Source: JBLHRE01 sp047625765 (GTDB taxonomy: Bacteria > Bacteroidota > Bacteroidia > Flavobacteriales > JBLHRE01). Taken from it: a stretch of DNA of 39,841 nucleotides. Position numbers and translations under genes: made by a program. Positions 31,915 through 39,841 of the stretch are shown here, piece after piece (position 1 is the first letter of the stretch; each line of letters begins with the position of its first letter). The notes below the pieces were generated by a model. The model searched no databases. It was not told the DNA's origin and saw nothing but the letters and a program-made list of their open reading frames with translations. The stretch spans positions 1-39,841 of the forward strand of contig JBLHRE010000002.1 of the NCBI GenBank assembly GCA_047625765.1. Direction: 5' to 3'.

Positions 31915-33646
31915 CCAATTTTCCTGTTTCAACTTTTCTGTTAATAGCGTCACTAGTACCACCTAAAAGTTTGGCCTCTTTCCAAAGGCTTATAGCCTCT
32001 TCTGTTAATCCCATTTTATAAAGTATATCACCCTTATGCTCAAGAATTTCTCCTGAAGGATTTTTTTCGGTTGCTTTTACCGCTTTGTTAATCCAAACAA
32101 GGGCGACATCAAATTTACCTTGCTTAAAAAGTACCCAAGCATATGTGTCTAGGTAAGCGGCACTGTTTGGCTCCAGCTCAAGGCTTTTAAGGGACATTTG
32201 AGCCGCTTTTTCTAATTGCACAGAACGTATTGCCAAGCTGTAGCTGTACGAGTTTAAAACGCCAGAATAACTTGGATTTATTTTTAATGCTTTGTCATAA
32301 GCTTTATAGGCTTTATCAAACTCTTGAGCCTCAAGAAGAGAGAGGCCTAAAAAGAAATTCATTTCGGCTTTAATACTAGGGTCCGAAGTAAAGTATTGTC
32401 CTCTGTCGAGAATTTCAACGGCCTTTTGAAATTGTCCTAATCTAAACTTAGCGAAGCCGCCAAAGTAATAAGCCAATCCTTGCTCTGGAAAAAGGGCTAA
32501 AGCTTGTTCTGCGTCAGCATCTAAAATAGACATACGCCCCTCAATAGCACTTATTTCTAGTCGAATAGCCCAATTTTGCCAGGACCCAGGGTTAAGCTCT
32601 GTAGATTTTTTAAAGGCATTGTAGGCCTTAGTATTCATTTTTGTGCGGTAATAGAATTTCCCGTAAATCGCATAAAATCGAGAACTGTTGGGATGCATTT
32701 CTTCCATAATTGAGCAAAGCTCAAATGCTTTCGATTGCATTTCGAGGTTGCTAGCTGATAAGTCGTAAAAAGAAAGTAGAATTTCAATCTTCTTAGCTAA
32801 TTCAACATCTGGCGCATAAAATGCTTGTTTCAAATAAATAAAAGAGAAATCATACTCGCCCATTTCTTGTAAAAACAAGGCTTTGCTGAAAAGTGCCATT
32901 CCATTGTCAGGGGCAATTTCTAAGAGTTGGTCGATATAAGTTAAGGCTGTTTCTGGATCATTATTAATCATATATAATTCGGCCATCATACCATAATACC
33001 TGGGTTCTGTTGGTCTATAATCAATCAATCTTTGAATTTCTTCTATTGCCGCCTTTTGATAGTTCATCTGCAAATACAGCTTTTGCTTTTGAAAAGAAAG
33101 CTCTTCATTAATGCCAATAAACGACTCTATATTGTTGTAAGTAGCAATAGCTTTTTTCCAGTCTTTTGATTGAATATATGTATTTGCCAAACTGTAATGC
33201 CATTCTGGGTTTTGAGGTTGAATTTTTAAAAGTTCATTGTATATATCTGCCGCATCATTATAGGCTCCATTCAGAGTGTAAATCTCAGCAGCCTTTAATA
33301 GATACCATTTATTGTTAGGGGCTATTTTTAAGGCCGCTTCAGCAAAAAACAGAGCGCTTTCCATCTCTTTTTTTGCCAGAAATAACAAAGAAAGCTCATG
33401 CATAACGGCATCATTAGAGCGATCTATACTTAGGCACTCTTGAAAAATTTTGATGGCCTTTTCTGGGTTTTCTAATGACTTCTGCTTTATAGCATCATAA
33501 AACATAAAGTCGAATTCCATACGCTGACGTTCTGTTAAAACAAAGGAACTGCTACCAGCCTTTTCCTGAGCTTTATTGAAGGTTTTACATGCGCCAAAAC
33601 TTAGGCCAATAATCAGTGTTGCTATATATGATGTGATTCTATTCAT
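31907..33646 (-). CDS. TPR repeat lipoprotein
   Basis: A 579-residue lipoprotein (lipobox LSFGAC, about Cys 20) made almost entirely of tetratricopeptide repeats. Examples are AALKIAPNNKWYLLKAAEIY, LKIQPQNPEWHYSLANTY, LEIAPDNGMALFSKALFLQ, and near the C-terminus LKINPSYSGVLNSYSYSLA, ELEPNSAAYLDTYAWVLF and ILEHKGDILYKMGLTEEA. It is probably a periplasmic protein scaffold. The surrounding genes (nucleotidyltransferase upstream, DUF4292 and EnvC-like downstream, all overlapping or touching) point to envelope assembly. Confidence 0.92.
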   Translation of the reverse strand: MNRITSYIATLIIGLSFGACKTFNKAQEKAGSSSFVLTERQRMEFDFMFYDAIKQKSLENPEKAIKIFQECLSIDRSNDAVMHELSLLFLAKKEMESALFFAEAALKIAPNNKWYLLKAAEIYTLNGAYNDAADIYNELLKIQPQNPEWHYSLANTYIQSKDWKKAIATYNNIESFIGINEELSFQKQKLYLQMNYQKAAIEEIQRLIDYRPTEPRYYGMMAELYMINNDPETALTYIDQLLEIAPDNGMALFSKALFLQEMGEYDFSFIYLKQAFYAPDVELAKKIEILLSFYDLSASNLEMQSKAFELCSIMEEMHPNSSRFYAIYGKFYYRTKMNTKAYNAFKKSTELNPGSWQNWAIRLEISAIEGRMSILDADAEQALALFPEQGLAYYFGGFAKFRLGQFQKAVEILDRGQYFTSDPSIKAEMNFFLGLSLLEAQEFDKAYKAYDKALKINPSYSGVLNSYSYSLAIRSVQLEKAAQMSLKSLELEPNSAAYLDTYAWVLFKQGKFDVALVWINKAVKATEKNPSGEILEHKGDILYKMGLTEEAISLWKEAKLLGGTSDAINRKVETGKLDD

Positions 33647-34650
33647 TACTCTAAAGTGCTATAATCGCCTATCGAAATGGAAGTACTTCCTCCATTATAA
33701 ATAACATGATTTCCCAGCATTGAATTGTCAAGATTGGCATTATTTATTTTGCTGTTTTCTTGAACAAGACTGTTGCTAATGGTACTGTTTTCAACTGTGG
33801 TGTTGTTTCCTAAACTAACATGCGGGCCCACTGTTGTGTTTTTAAGCACAACGTTTTCTCCTATAAAGCAAGGAGGTACTATTGTTGAATTTTCTAAGAC
33901 AACAGAATCTGCCACTAAATTTTCGACATTTTGAATGTTTTCTAAAACTTGCTTATTGGTAGCAACGGTAACATTTTTGTTACCGCAATCCATCCATTGG
34001 TCTACTTTACCTGGTGCAAATTTTATGCCTTTGCGTTTCATGTTTTCAAGGGCATCAGTAATCTGATACTCTCCTTTATCCATGATTTTATTGTCGAGCA
34101 AATATTGCAGTTCATTGCGCAAATTAGCTCCATCTTTAAAGTAATAGATGCCAATAATAGCTAGATCCGAAACAAATTCTGTTGGCTTCTCTACAAAGTC
34201 TGTAATATGACCAGTATCATCTAATTTAATTACGCCAAAGGCGCTAGGGTCTTCGATCTGTTTTACCCAAATAATACCGTCTTTGCTGTTGTCTAAAGTA
34301 AAATCTGCTTTAAATAACGTGTCGGCAAAAGCAACAACAACATTACCCTCCATAGATTCTTTCGCGCATAAAATAGCATGTGCTGTTCCTAAGGGTTGGT
34401 CTTGATGATAGATCGTTCCTTTGGCTCCCAGACTTTCGGCAATTGCGATGAGGTCTTTTTCTACAGCATCTCCAAAGTCACCAATAATAAAAGCAATTTC
34501 TTCTACTTTTTGCCCGCAAACGCGCGTAATATCCTCTACCAAGCGCTGCACAATAGGTTTTCCTGCAATAGGAATAAGTGGTTTTGGTACGGTTAAAGTA
34601 TGTGGTCTTAAGCGGCTTCCTCTGCCAGCCATTGGTACAATAATTCTCAT
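33646..34650 (-). CDS. Sugar-1-phosphate nucleotidyltransferase
   Basis: A 334-residue nucleotidyltransferase of the glucose-1-phosphate thymidylyl/uridylyltransferase group. The N-terminus has the signature IVPMAGRGSRLRPHTLTVPK with the catalytic Lys in VPKPLIPIAGKPI; the active-site Asp lies in VVVAFADTLFKADF. Residues about 245-334 form a left-handed beta-helix of hexapeptide repeats (ENSTIVPPCFIGENVVLKNT and following). It makes an NDP-sugar for surface polysaccharide; which sugar is not readable. One base overlaps the TPR gene, and 11 bases separate it from dut upstream. Confidence 0.92.
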   Translation of the reverse strand: MRIIVPMAGRGSRLRPHTLTVPKPLIPIAGKPIVQRLVEDITRVCGQKVEEIAFIIGDFGDAVEKDLIAIAESLGAKGTIYHQDQPLGTAHAILCAKESMEGNVVVAFADTLFKADFTLDNSKDGIIWVKQIEDPSAFGVIKLDDTGHITDFVEKPTEFVSDLAIIGIYYFKDGANLRNELQYLLDNKIMDKGEYQITDALENMKRKGIKFAPGKVDQWMDCGNKNVTVATNKQVLENIQNVENLVADSVVLENSTIVPPCFIGENVVLKNTTVGPHVSLGNNTTVENSTISNSLVQENSKINNANLDNSMLGNHVIYNGGSTSISIGDYSTLE

Positions 34651-34661
34651 CCGATAGTATT

Positions 34662-35093
34662 TTATTTTCCAGTTGAACCAAATCCTCCGGCTCCTCTTTC
34701 TGTGTTCTCTAACTCTTTTACTTCAAGCCATTCGGCTCTTTCGTGCTTTGCAATTACCAATTGTGCAATACGTTCTCCTGGTGTTATGTTTACTTCCTCG
34801 TTAGACAAGTTCACCAAGATAACTCCAATTTCGCCTCTATAGTCTGCATCTACCGTTCCTGGCGTGTTTAAAACAGTAATTCCTTGTTTCAAAGCAAAGC
34901 CACTTCTCGGCCTAACTTGTGCCTCGAAACCAATAGGTAATGCTATAAAAATTCCCGTTTTCACCAAGCTTCTTTGCAAAGGTTTTAAAAGGATGGGATC
35001 TTGGATATTTGCCAAAAGATCCATTCCTGCAGCTCCTTCTGTTTTGTATTCTGGCAAGGGATATGCCGACTTATTTATGACTTCAATTTTCAT
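34662..35093 (-). CDS. dut: dUTP diphosphatase
   Basis: A 143-residue trimeric dUTPase that hydrolyses dUTP to dUMP and diphosphate. All five motifs are present: AAGMDLLA, VRPRSGFALK, GTVDADYRGEIGV (catalytic Asp), GERIAQLVIA and RGAGGFGSTGK. Normal length. Its start overlaps the end of the flippase gene by 11 bases. It is an odd metabolic member of an envelope operon, but I know this order (flippase, dut, nucleotidyltransferase, TPR) from other Bacteroidota. Confidence 0.97.
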   Translation of the reverse strand: MKIEVINKSAYPLPEYKTEGAAGMDLLANIQDPILLKPLQRSLVKTGIFIALPIGFEAQVRPRSGFALKQGITVLNTPGTVDADYRGEIGVILVNLSNEEVNITPGERIAQLVIAKHERAEWLEVKELENTERGAGGFGSTGK

Positions 35094-36555
35094 TTCTCAA
35101 AAGCTTAGAGAGGTTCTTTCTTTCGCTAAAATACACCCAGATGATGAATATAGCTAACAAGCCGGTATCCATTAACATTCCGGCTTCTATTTTAACACTT
35201 ATCGCGTACAAACAAAGGCCTATTAAAAAGCCTAAGCCTATGTTTTTTAAATCGTATTCAAACTGATAATTCTTTCTTCCAATAAGATAAGACAAGACGA
35301 CCATACTACTGTAAGCTGCTAATGTTGCCCAAGCAGAGCCTAGGTATCCTAGTGTAGGAATTAGCAAATAATTTAAACCCAAAGTTACCATGGCTCCAAT
35401 AATAGAAATATAAGCGCCATGATATGTTTTACCGCTGAGTTTATACCAAACAGAAAGGTTAAAGTAAATGCCCAACATCAGATTTGCCAGCAGTAATATG
35501 GGTACAACAACCAAACCTTCAAAATAAGCGGGATCTAAGAAATGTTTGATAATATCAATGTAAAAACAAACTCCTAGGAATATGAAAACACCTATCAAAA
35601 TGACATATTTCATAATCACAGCATAAGTCGCTTGTGCGTTTTCCTTTTTGGAATGCGAAAAGAAAAAGGGCTCTATTCCCAGTCGTATGGACTGTATAAA
35701 CAGGGTCATGATTATGGACAGCTTGTAACAAGCACTGTATATTCCTATTTGCTGTAAAGAGACCTCTTCTGAAAAAGGAAGCCAATGTCGCAGTAGAATT
35801 CTGTCAAGTGCTTCGTTTACAACATAAGCCAAACCTGCAATCATTAAAGGCCAAGCGTATTTCAGCATGCGTTTCCAGAGGTCTTTATCTATAGTCCATT
35901 TTACCTTGATATAAGTAGGAGCCAAGAGAAGTAGCGACCACAGTCCGGCAACCAATGTTGCAATAAAAATATACTCTATGCCTAAATCTGGATTGTAGCT
36001 TGCTTTTGCAAGACCAACTAAGGGCCAATCGTTTTTTATTGCCATTGGGCACCAAATCAAGAAGTAGAGATTTAGTCCAATATTTATGGCAATATTGCTG
36101 AGTTTCACAAAGGCAAAGTATTTTGCTTTGCCCAAATTTCTAAGCTTTGCAAAGGGGATGGTAGAAAGCGTATCGGCAACTAATATCCAAACCAAATAGT
36201 TTATCAAATCTGGATATTCTTCGTAGCTCATTAGCGCTAAAACATTGTCTTGAAATATAAAGTATCCAATTACGAGCAATGACACAACAACAATGTGCGA
36301 GAACATGGCTGTGGGCAGTATGTCCTTTTTTTCTTGAGATGAAAAACGGAAGTAGGTAACCTCCATTCCGTGCGTTAGTAGTGCCATAGAAATGGCGATA
36401 TAGGAAAATAATTCGCTAATGATTCCGTACTCTCCTGTTAAAAAGAGGCGCACATAAATAGGCACCAACAAATAGTTGAGCAGCCGTCCTACGATGCTGC
36501 TCAAACCATAAGTGGCCGTTTGGCCTATTAATTTTTTTACTGCGCTCAAAAGCAA
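35083..36555 (-). CDS. Polysaccharide flippase (Wzx/MATE-like)
   Basis: A 490-residue integral membrane protein with about 12-14 helices. The opening IGQTATYGLSSIVGRLLNYLLVPIY is typical of the oligosaccharide flippase/polysaccharide biosynthesis family. It would move lipid-linked sugar units across the inner membrane. ITYAWPLMIAGLAYVVNEALDR-like sequence at about 225-250 and GAMVTLGLNYLLIPTLGYLGSAWATL at about 385-410 are family patterns. It starts nine bases after the enoyl-CoA hydratase stop and overlaps dut. Confidence 0.92.
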   Translation of the reverse strand: MLLSAVKKLIGQTATYGLSSIVGRLLNYLLVPIYVRLFLTGEYGIISELFSYIAISMALLTHGMEVTYFRFSSQEKKDILPTAMFSHIVVVSLLVIGYFIFQDNVLALMSYEEYPDLINYLVWILVADTLSTIPFAKLRNLGKAKYFAFVKLSNIAINIGLNLYFLIWCPMAIKNDWPLVGLAKASYNPDLGIEYIFIATLVAGLWSLLLLAPTYIKVKWTIDKDLWKRMLKYAWPLMIAGLAYVVNEALDRILLRHWLPFSEEVSLQQIGIYSACYKLSIIMTLFIQSIRLGIEPFFFSHSKKENAQATYAVIMKYVILIGVFIFLGVCFYIDIIKHFLDPAYFEGLVVVPILLLANLMLGIYFNLSVWYKLSGKTYHGAYISIIGAMVTLGLNYLLIPTLGYLGSAWATLAAYSSMVVLSYLIGRKNYQFEYDLKNIGLGFLIGLCLYAISVKIEAGMLMDTGLLAIFIIWVYFSERKNLSKLLRNEN

Positions 36556-36564
36556 ATATGTTGT

Positions 36565-37347
36565 TTATGCTCCAGGGAAACTGGGTCTACGCTTTTCTAA
36601 AAATGCCGTAGTACCTTCTTTAAAATCTGCTGTTGCAAAACATCTACCAAAAGCATCAATTTCTGCTTGGTAACCGTCTGTTCCGTCTGCATCGTAAGCG
36701 TTGATAGCTCCAATTGCTTCTGCAATAGCCATAGAAGAGTTGCGCATTATCTTGCCTGCCAATTTCTGTGTAGCAGCAAGTAATTCTTCTTGAGGGTAAA
36801 CGGCATTTACCAAACCTAAACTTAAAGCTTCGTCTGCAGTCAACATTCCAGCTGTCATAATAAGCTCCATTGCTTTTCCTTTACCAACAAGTGCAGTAAG
36901 CCTTTGTGTGCCTCCATATCCAGGAATCACCCCCAAAGAAGTTTCTGGCAATCCCATTTTTGCATTGTCAGAAGCCAAACGAATGTGACAAGACATTGCC
37001 AATTCCAAACCTCCACCCAGAGCAAAGCCATTAACAGCCGCAATTACTGGAGTTTTCAAATTCTCTATCAAATCAAACAATGCTTTTTGCCCATCAGCAG
37101 CAAGAGCCTTCCCTTGGTTTTCATCGAAATGTGCAAATTCAGAAATGTCTGCACCAGCAACAAAAGATTTTGTTCCGGAACCCGTTAAAATAACAGCTTT
37201 TACAGCCTTATCTGCCTCAGCAGCTTTAAAGGCATTGCTCAATTCACCAATGGTTTCCTTGTTTAATGCGTTTAATTTTTCTGGTCTGTTAATGGTTAAA
37301 ACCATTAGCCCTTCCTGGGTTTCTTGAAGTATATTTTTATAACTCAT
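36565..37347 (-). CDS. Enoyl-CoA hydratase/isomerase family protein
   Basis: A 260-residue crotonase-fold enzyme. The oxyanion-hole segment is SFVAGADISEF. The two catalytic glutamates of hydratases are both present, in NGFALGGGLELAMSCHIRLAS and GLPETSLGVIPGYGGTQRL, so hydration of a trans-2-enoyl-CoA is likely (beta-oxidation or butyrate-type pathway). Normal length. First gene of the minus-strand run that continues into the flippase; a -7 element overlaps the region just upstream. Confidence 0.93.
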   Translation of the reverse strand: MSYKNILQETQEGLMVLTINRPEKLNALNKETIGELSNAFKAAEADKAVKAVILTGSGTKSFVAGADISEFAHFDENQGKALAADGQKALFDLIENLKTPVIAAVNGFALGGGLELAMSCHIRLASDNAKMGLPETSLGVIPGYGGTQRLTALVGKGKAMELIMTAGMLTADEALSLGLVNAVYPQEELLAATQKLAGKIMRNSSMAIAEAIGAINAYDADGTDGYQAEIDAFGRCFATADFKEGTTAFLEKRRPSFPGA

Positions 37348-37372
37348 CGGTGTAATTGTAATCTCGTTTAAG

Positions 37373-37380
37373 CAAATTTA
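37373..37380 (-). promoter_or_regulatory. -7 element (TAAATTTG) before the enoyl-CoA hydratase gene
   Basis: On the minus strand TAAATTTG fits TAnnTTTG 25 bases before ATG 37347. It probably starts the long envelope operon. Confidence 0.45.
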
Positions 37381-37383
37381 AAT

Positions 37384-38832
37384 TTAATCATCAGCAAGAG
37401 GAAGGCTTACAAAGAATGTTGTCCCCATTCTATTGTTAGTTTCGAACCAAATGGTTCCTTTATGTCCTTCGACAATCTTTTTTACCATGGCTAAGCCAAG
37501 TCCCATTCCGCTTGTTTTGGTTGTAAAACTCGGCTCAAATACTCTTGACTTGTCTTCAATGTTTATTCCAGAACCATTATCATCGATACTTAGTATTATT
37601 TGATCTTTGTGTTGATTCAGTTTTACTTCGATTAGAGGGTTTGTATCTTCTTTAATAGATTGTATAGCGTTATGTATTAGGTTGTTAATTAGCCGAGTAA
37701 ACTGGTCTGGATCAATCATCCCAAAACAATTTTCTCCGGAACTGATATAAGTAAGGTCTTTGTCCGAAAACAATTGGAGCACTGCTGGAATCAACCTTTC
37801 AAGATCAATTTTCTTTAATTTTACTGTAGGGAAATTGGCAAAGCTAGAGAATGCCGAAGCAATGTTAGTAAGTGTATCGATTTGTTGTACCGTTCCGGAA
37901 CAGAACTCTTTTAGTTTTTGTTTGAAATTGGGGTCATTAGGATCGAGGCTCCGCTCCAACATTTGCACATTAAGTTTTAATGGAGTCAAGGGGTTTTTTA
38001 TTTCATGTGCCACTTGTTTAGCCATTTCTTTCCAAGCAGATTGACGTTCGCTCATGGCTAGTTTTTCGGCACTATCCTCTAGCTCCACCAATTTCTTGTT
38101 GTATTCTTGCACCAATTGCCCAATTTCATCTCCAGTATTCCATACTAGGGCTTGATTTTTTTGATTGATTTGAATACGACTAATCTTTGATCCAATTTCT
38201 TTAAGAGATTTGGTAATGTAACGCGAAAGCAACCAGCCTACTCCAATGGCAAGAACAAAAAGGATAAGATATATCTCCGCTAAGGCTTCCAGAAAATCGA
38301 AGACTTCAATACGTTGCTTGTCTCGGGTTGCAAAATAAGGGAGGTTCAATATGGCAATGGATTCCCCCTTTTCGTTTCTGATAAACTCAAAGGTATTTAA
38401 GAAATCAACACCTTCCTTTACAATATCAGTAGTTACGGCTCCTTTGGCTAAAAGTTGTGCAAGTATGTTCGAGTCTAATTGTTCGTTTACAAAGTCAGTT
38501 TCAAACAAATCGGGATTCGAATTGATAAGAATATCACCTAGGAGGCTGTAAATGTTAATGTCTAGATTGTTGATGTCAGCCAGTTCGCATATTTTATTGT
38601 CAAACACCTTAACCAGAGAGTCTGGTTTATTTTGGTGGTTTACCGAGGAAAGAAAATAGTCTATAGCCAATACTACGGCTGCTTGTTTTCTTTCTAGTCG
38701 ATCTAGGTGATATTGCTCGTTCTGATTTTTAAAGAAAATTAAAGTAACCGTTCCAATAGCAATAAAGGAAAGCACTACCACTGCGCCAATGGCAATGTAA
38801 ATTCGTTTTCTAAGAGAGGGTTGGTATTTCAT
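37384..38832 (-). CDS. Sensor histidine kinase (NtrY-like)
   Basis: A 482-residue membrane kinase. Helix 1 is at about 10-33. A periplasmic sensor region (about 34-185) follows, then helix 2 (about 185-208, IYLILFVLAIGVGWLL) and a HAMP linker. The dimerisation box is KQVAHEIKNPLTPLKLNVQML, with the phosphorylated His at about 275. The ATPase boxes are RLINNLIHNAIQSI (N), LSIDDNGSGI (G1), VFEPSFTTKTSGMGLGLAMV (F and G2) and GTTFFVSLPL at the end. The NPLTPL form is typical of NtrY/NtrB-like kinases. No response regulator is adjacent in the window. It is divergent from the methyltransferase. Confidence 0.94.
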   Translation of the reverse strand: MKYQPSLRKRIYIAIGAVVVLSFIAIGTVTLIFFKNQNEQYHLDRLERKQAAVVLAIDYFLSSVNHQNKPDSLVKVFDNKICELADINNLDINIYSLLGDILINSNPDLFETDFVNEQLDSNILAQLLAKGAVTTDIVKEGVDFLNTFEFIRNEKGESIAILNLPYFATRDKQRIEVFDFLEALAEIYLILFVLAIGVGWLLSRYITKSLKEIGSKISRIQINQKNQALVWNTGDEIGQLVQEYNKKLVELEDSAEKLAMSERQSAWKEMAKQVAHEIKNPLTPLKLNVQMLERSLDPNDPNFKQKLKEFCSGTVQQIDTLTNIASAFSSFANFPTVKLKKIDLERLIPAVLQLFSDKDLTYISSGENCFGMIDPDQFTRLINNLIHNAIQSIKEDTNPLIEVKLNQHKDQIILSIDDNGSGINIEDKSRVFEPSFTTKTSGMGLGLAMVKKIVEGHKGTIWFETNNRMGTTFFVSLPLADD

Positions 38833-38882
38833 GTTTGCTTTCCTATGCCGAAATTAACGAAATTGCCGACAATCTATTACTT

Positions 38883-39557
38883 ATGAACTGGAAGGAATAC
38901 TGGAACAATAAAGCAAGTGCAAAATCTAGCTTGGCAAGGGTTGGCCGAGAAGATAATGCAGCACTTTTTGAACTCACTTTAAAGCATTTAGATGCATTGG
39001 TTCGTCCTACTAAGCAAATGATTCTCTTAGATTTGTGTTGTGGCAACGGTCTAGTCAGTCAGTTTTTTGGACCTAAAGTAAATCGCTTAGTTGGGGTAGA
39101 CCTTTCTCCTGTATTATTATCAGAAGCCAAAGAACTTAATCTAAACTTTAGCAACAGTTCTTTTATTTGTGCCGATGCATGTGCGTTTAGTGAAAAACTA
39201 AACCAGCAATTTGATGTGGTTTTATTGCATTTTTCTTTCCAATACTTCGAAACCAATGCCATAGCCTCTTCTGTTTTAGCAGAGATAAAAAAAGCGTTAA
39301 ATGGGGATGGTAAGGTTGTAATTACAGACATTCCTGATGCTCGAAAATTGCAAGTGTTTTATCCTGGTCTTTTGGGCAGGTTAAGAAGAATTAAACAAAA
39401 AACAACCAAAACCAGTGAAATGGGTAGGTTTTGGCATCCAAAAACCCTTCAGAAAATTGCTGTAGAAAATGGTTTTGCAGCAGAAATTCTGGAACAAGAC
39501 GCAAAGCTGCCTTACAGCCATTACCGCTTTGATGTTATTCTTAAAAGGAAAGATTAA
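38883..39557 (+). CDS. Class I SAM-dependent methyltransferase
   Basis: A 224-residue methyltransferase from ATG 38883 (MNWKEYWNNKASAKSSLARV); an in-frame ATG at 38835 would add 16 residues but lies only two bases from the kinase start, leaving no room for control. Motif I is ILLDLCCGNGLVSQFF, followed by LVGVDLSPVLLSEAKEL and FDVVLLHFSFQYF. The methyl acceptor is unknown. The 3' end overlaps the convergent outer-membrane gene by 17 bases. Confidence 0.85.
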   Translation: MNWKEYWNNKASAKSSLARVGREDNAALFELTLKHLDALVRPTKQMILLDLCCGNGLVSQFFGPKVNRLVGVDLSPVLLSEAKELNLNFSNSSFICADACAFSEKLNQQFDVVLLHFSFQYFETNAIASSVLAEIKKALNGDGKVVITDIPDARKLQVFYPGLLGRLRRIKQKTTKTSEMGRFWHPKTLQKIAVENGFAAEILEQDAKLPYSHYRFDVILKRKD

Positions 39558-39840
39558 GCCCAGCCAAAACGCTTGGTAAGAATTTATTTGCAGCTCTCGA
39601 ACGTCCATTGTTGATATAGGGGTCAGAAATGATGACTCTCATTTTGGTGATGTCCATGCCCATAAAAAAAGCACCGCTTAAATATTCATCCATCTGCTTC
39701 CTCCTTCCCGTTCGAAATCCTAAATAGGGACTTATTCCAGCACCAGGTGTAATAATTCCAACTCTCAAACTCTGAAATAACTTTGGGTTATGTTTGTTTC
39801 GATAATTGCTCAATTCCAAAAAGACAGGTACAAGGCCTCC
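39541..39840 (-). CDS. Outer-membrane beta-barrel protein, C-terminal part (5' end outside window)
   Basis: The open frame runs off the window edge. About 99 residues are visible, beginning GGLVPVFLELSNYRNKHNPK and ending NKFLPSVLAGLNLSF. Alternating beta strands with Gly/aromatic patterns (VGIITPGAGISPYLGFRTGR, EYLSGAFFMGMDITKMRVII) and a terminal Phe suggest an outer-membrane barrel of Bacteroidota type. The family cannot be named from this part. Confidence 0.6.
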   Translation of the reverse strand, partial: GGLVPVFLELSNYRNKHNPKLFQSLRVGIITPGAGISPYLGFRTGRRKQMDEYLSGAFFMGMDITKMRVIISDPYINNGRSRAANKFLPSVLAGLNLSF

Positions 39841-39841
39841 T

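Overview
The window looks like the chromosome of a member of Bacteroidota, most likely Flavobacteriales or a close relative. The evidence is a PorZ type IX secretion component next to recO, several Bacteroidota-only families (DUF4175, DUF4292, DUF4837, Big_5-type Ig lipoprotein), -7 elements of the TAnnTTTG type upstream of many genes, AT-rich DNA and a YbeY of the GxxDK form. Two ParB-type parS palindromes flank mnmG (about 20.74 and 22.63 kb), so the window probably lies in the origin-proximal part of the chromosome.

Layout. 0-3 kb: the 3' part of a nitrilase-family gene, convergent with a comF / Ig-like lipoprotein pair. 3.1-4.0 kb: a membrane-anchored coiled-coil protein with a strong terminator. 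4.1-5.94 kb: a decaying block, with a broken small gene, an intact SnoaL-like lipoprotein and a FAD oxidoreductase pseudogene carrying at least four lesions. 6.0-8.9 kb: an outer-membrane barrel protein, an M28 peptidase and rpiB, all on the minus strand. 8.9-9.4 kb: a long AT-rich gap with DnaA-box-like sites. 9.4-10.95 kb: a MORN-repeat protein.

10.88-14.47 kb is the accessory hotspot. A segment of about 330 bp (3' tail of the MORN gene plus a tiny two-helix membrane protein gene) occurs twice as a direct repeat, roughly 90% identical by eye, on either side of an ACR3 arsenite transporter. Each copy ends in the same GCTAACG boundary. Each boundary opens a large imperfect inverted repeat that resembles an integron attC site, and beyond it lies a different cargo: acr3 after the first, a two-gene membrane-nucleotidyltransferase module after the second. 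That module is closed by 10-bp perfect terminal inverted repeats. No integrase is in the window. I read this as two alternative cassette insertions stacked at one locus.

14.7-16.9 kb: gltX-folB-CWC protein-tRNA-Cys, probably one transcript. 17.0-25.9 kb (plus strand): DUF4175 protein, ybeY, mnmG, porZ, recO. 25.9-29.8 kb (minus): tatA-gatA-lytic transglycosylase-DUF4837. 29.9-37.3 kb (minus): an envelope operon of enoyl-CoA hydratase, flippase, dut, sugar nucleotidyltransferase, TPR lipoprotein, DUF4292 lipoprotein and EnvC-like protein, closed by a terminator. 37.4-39.8 kb: a histidine kinase divergent from a methyltransferase, and the 3' end of an outer-membrane protein cut by the window edge.

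All assignments are by reading motifs and family resemblance; no database search was run. Two-residue motif positions are counted by hand and may be off by a few.
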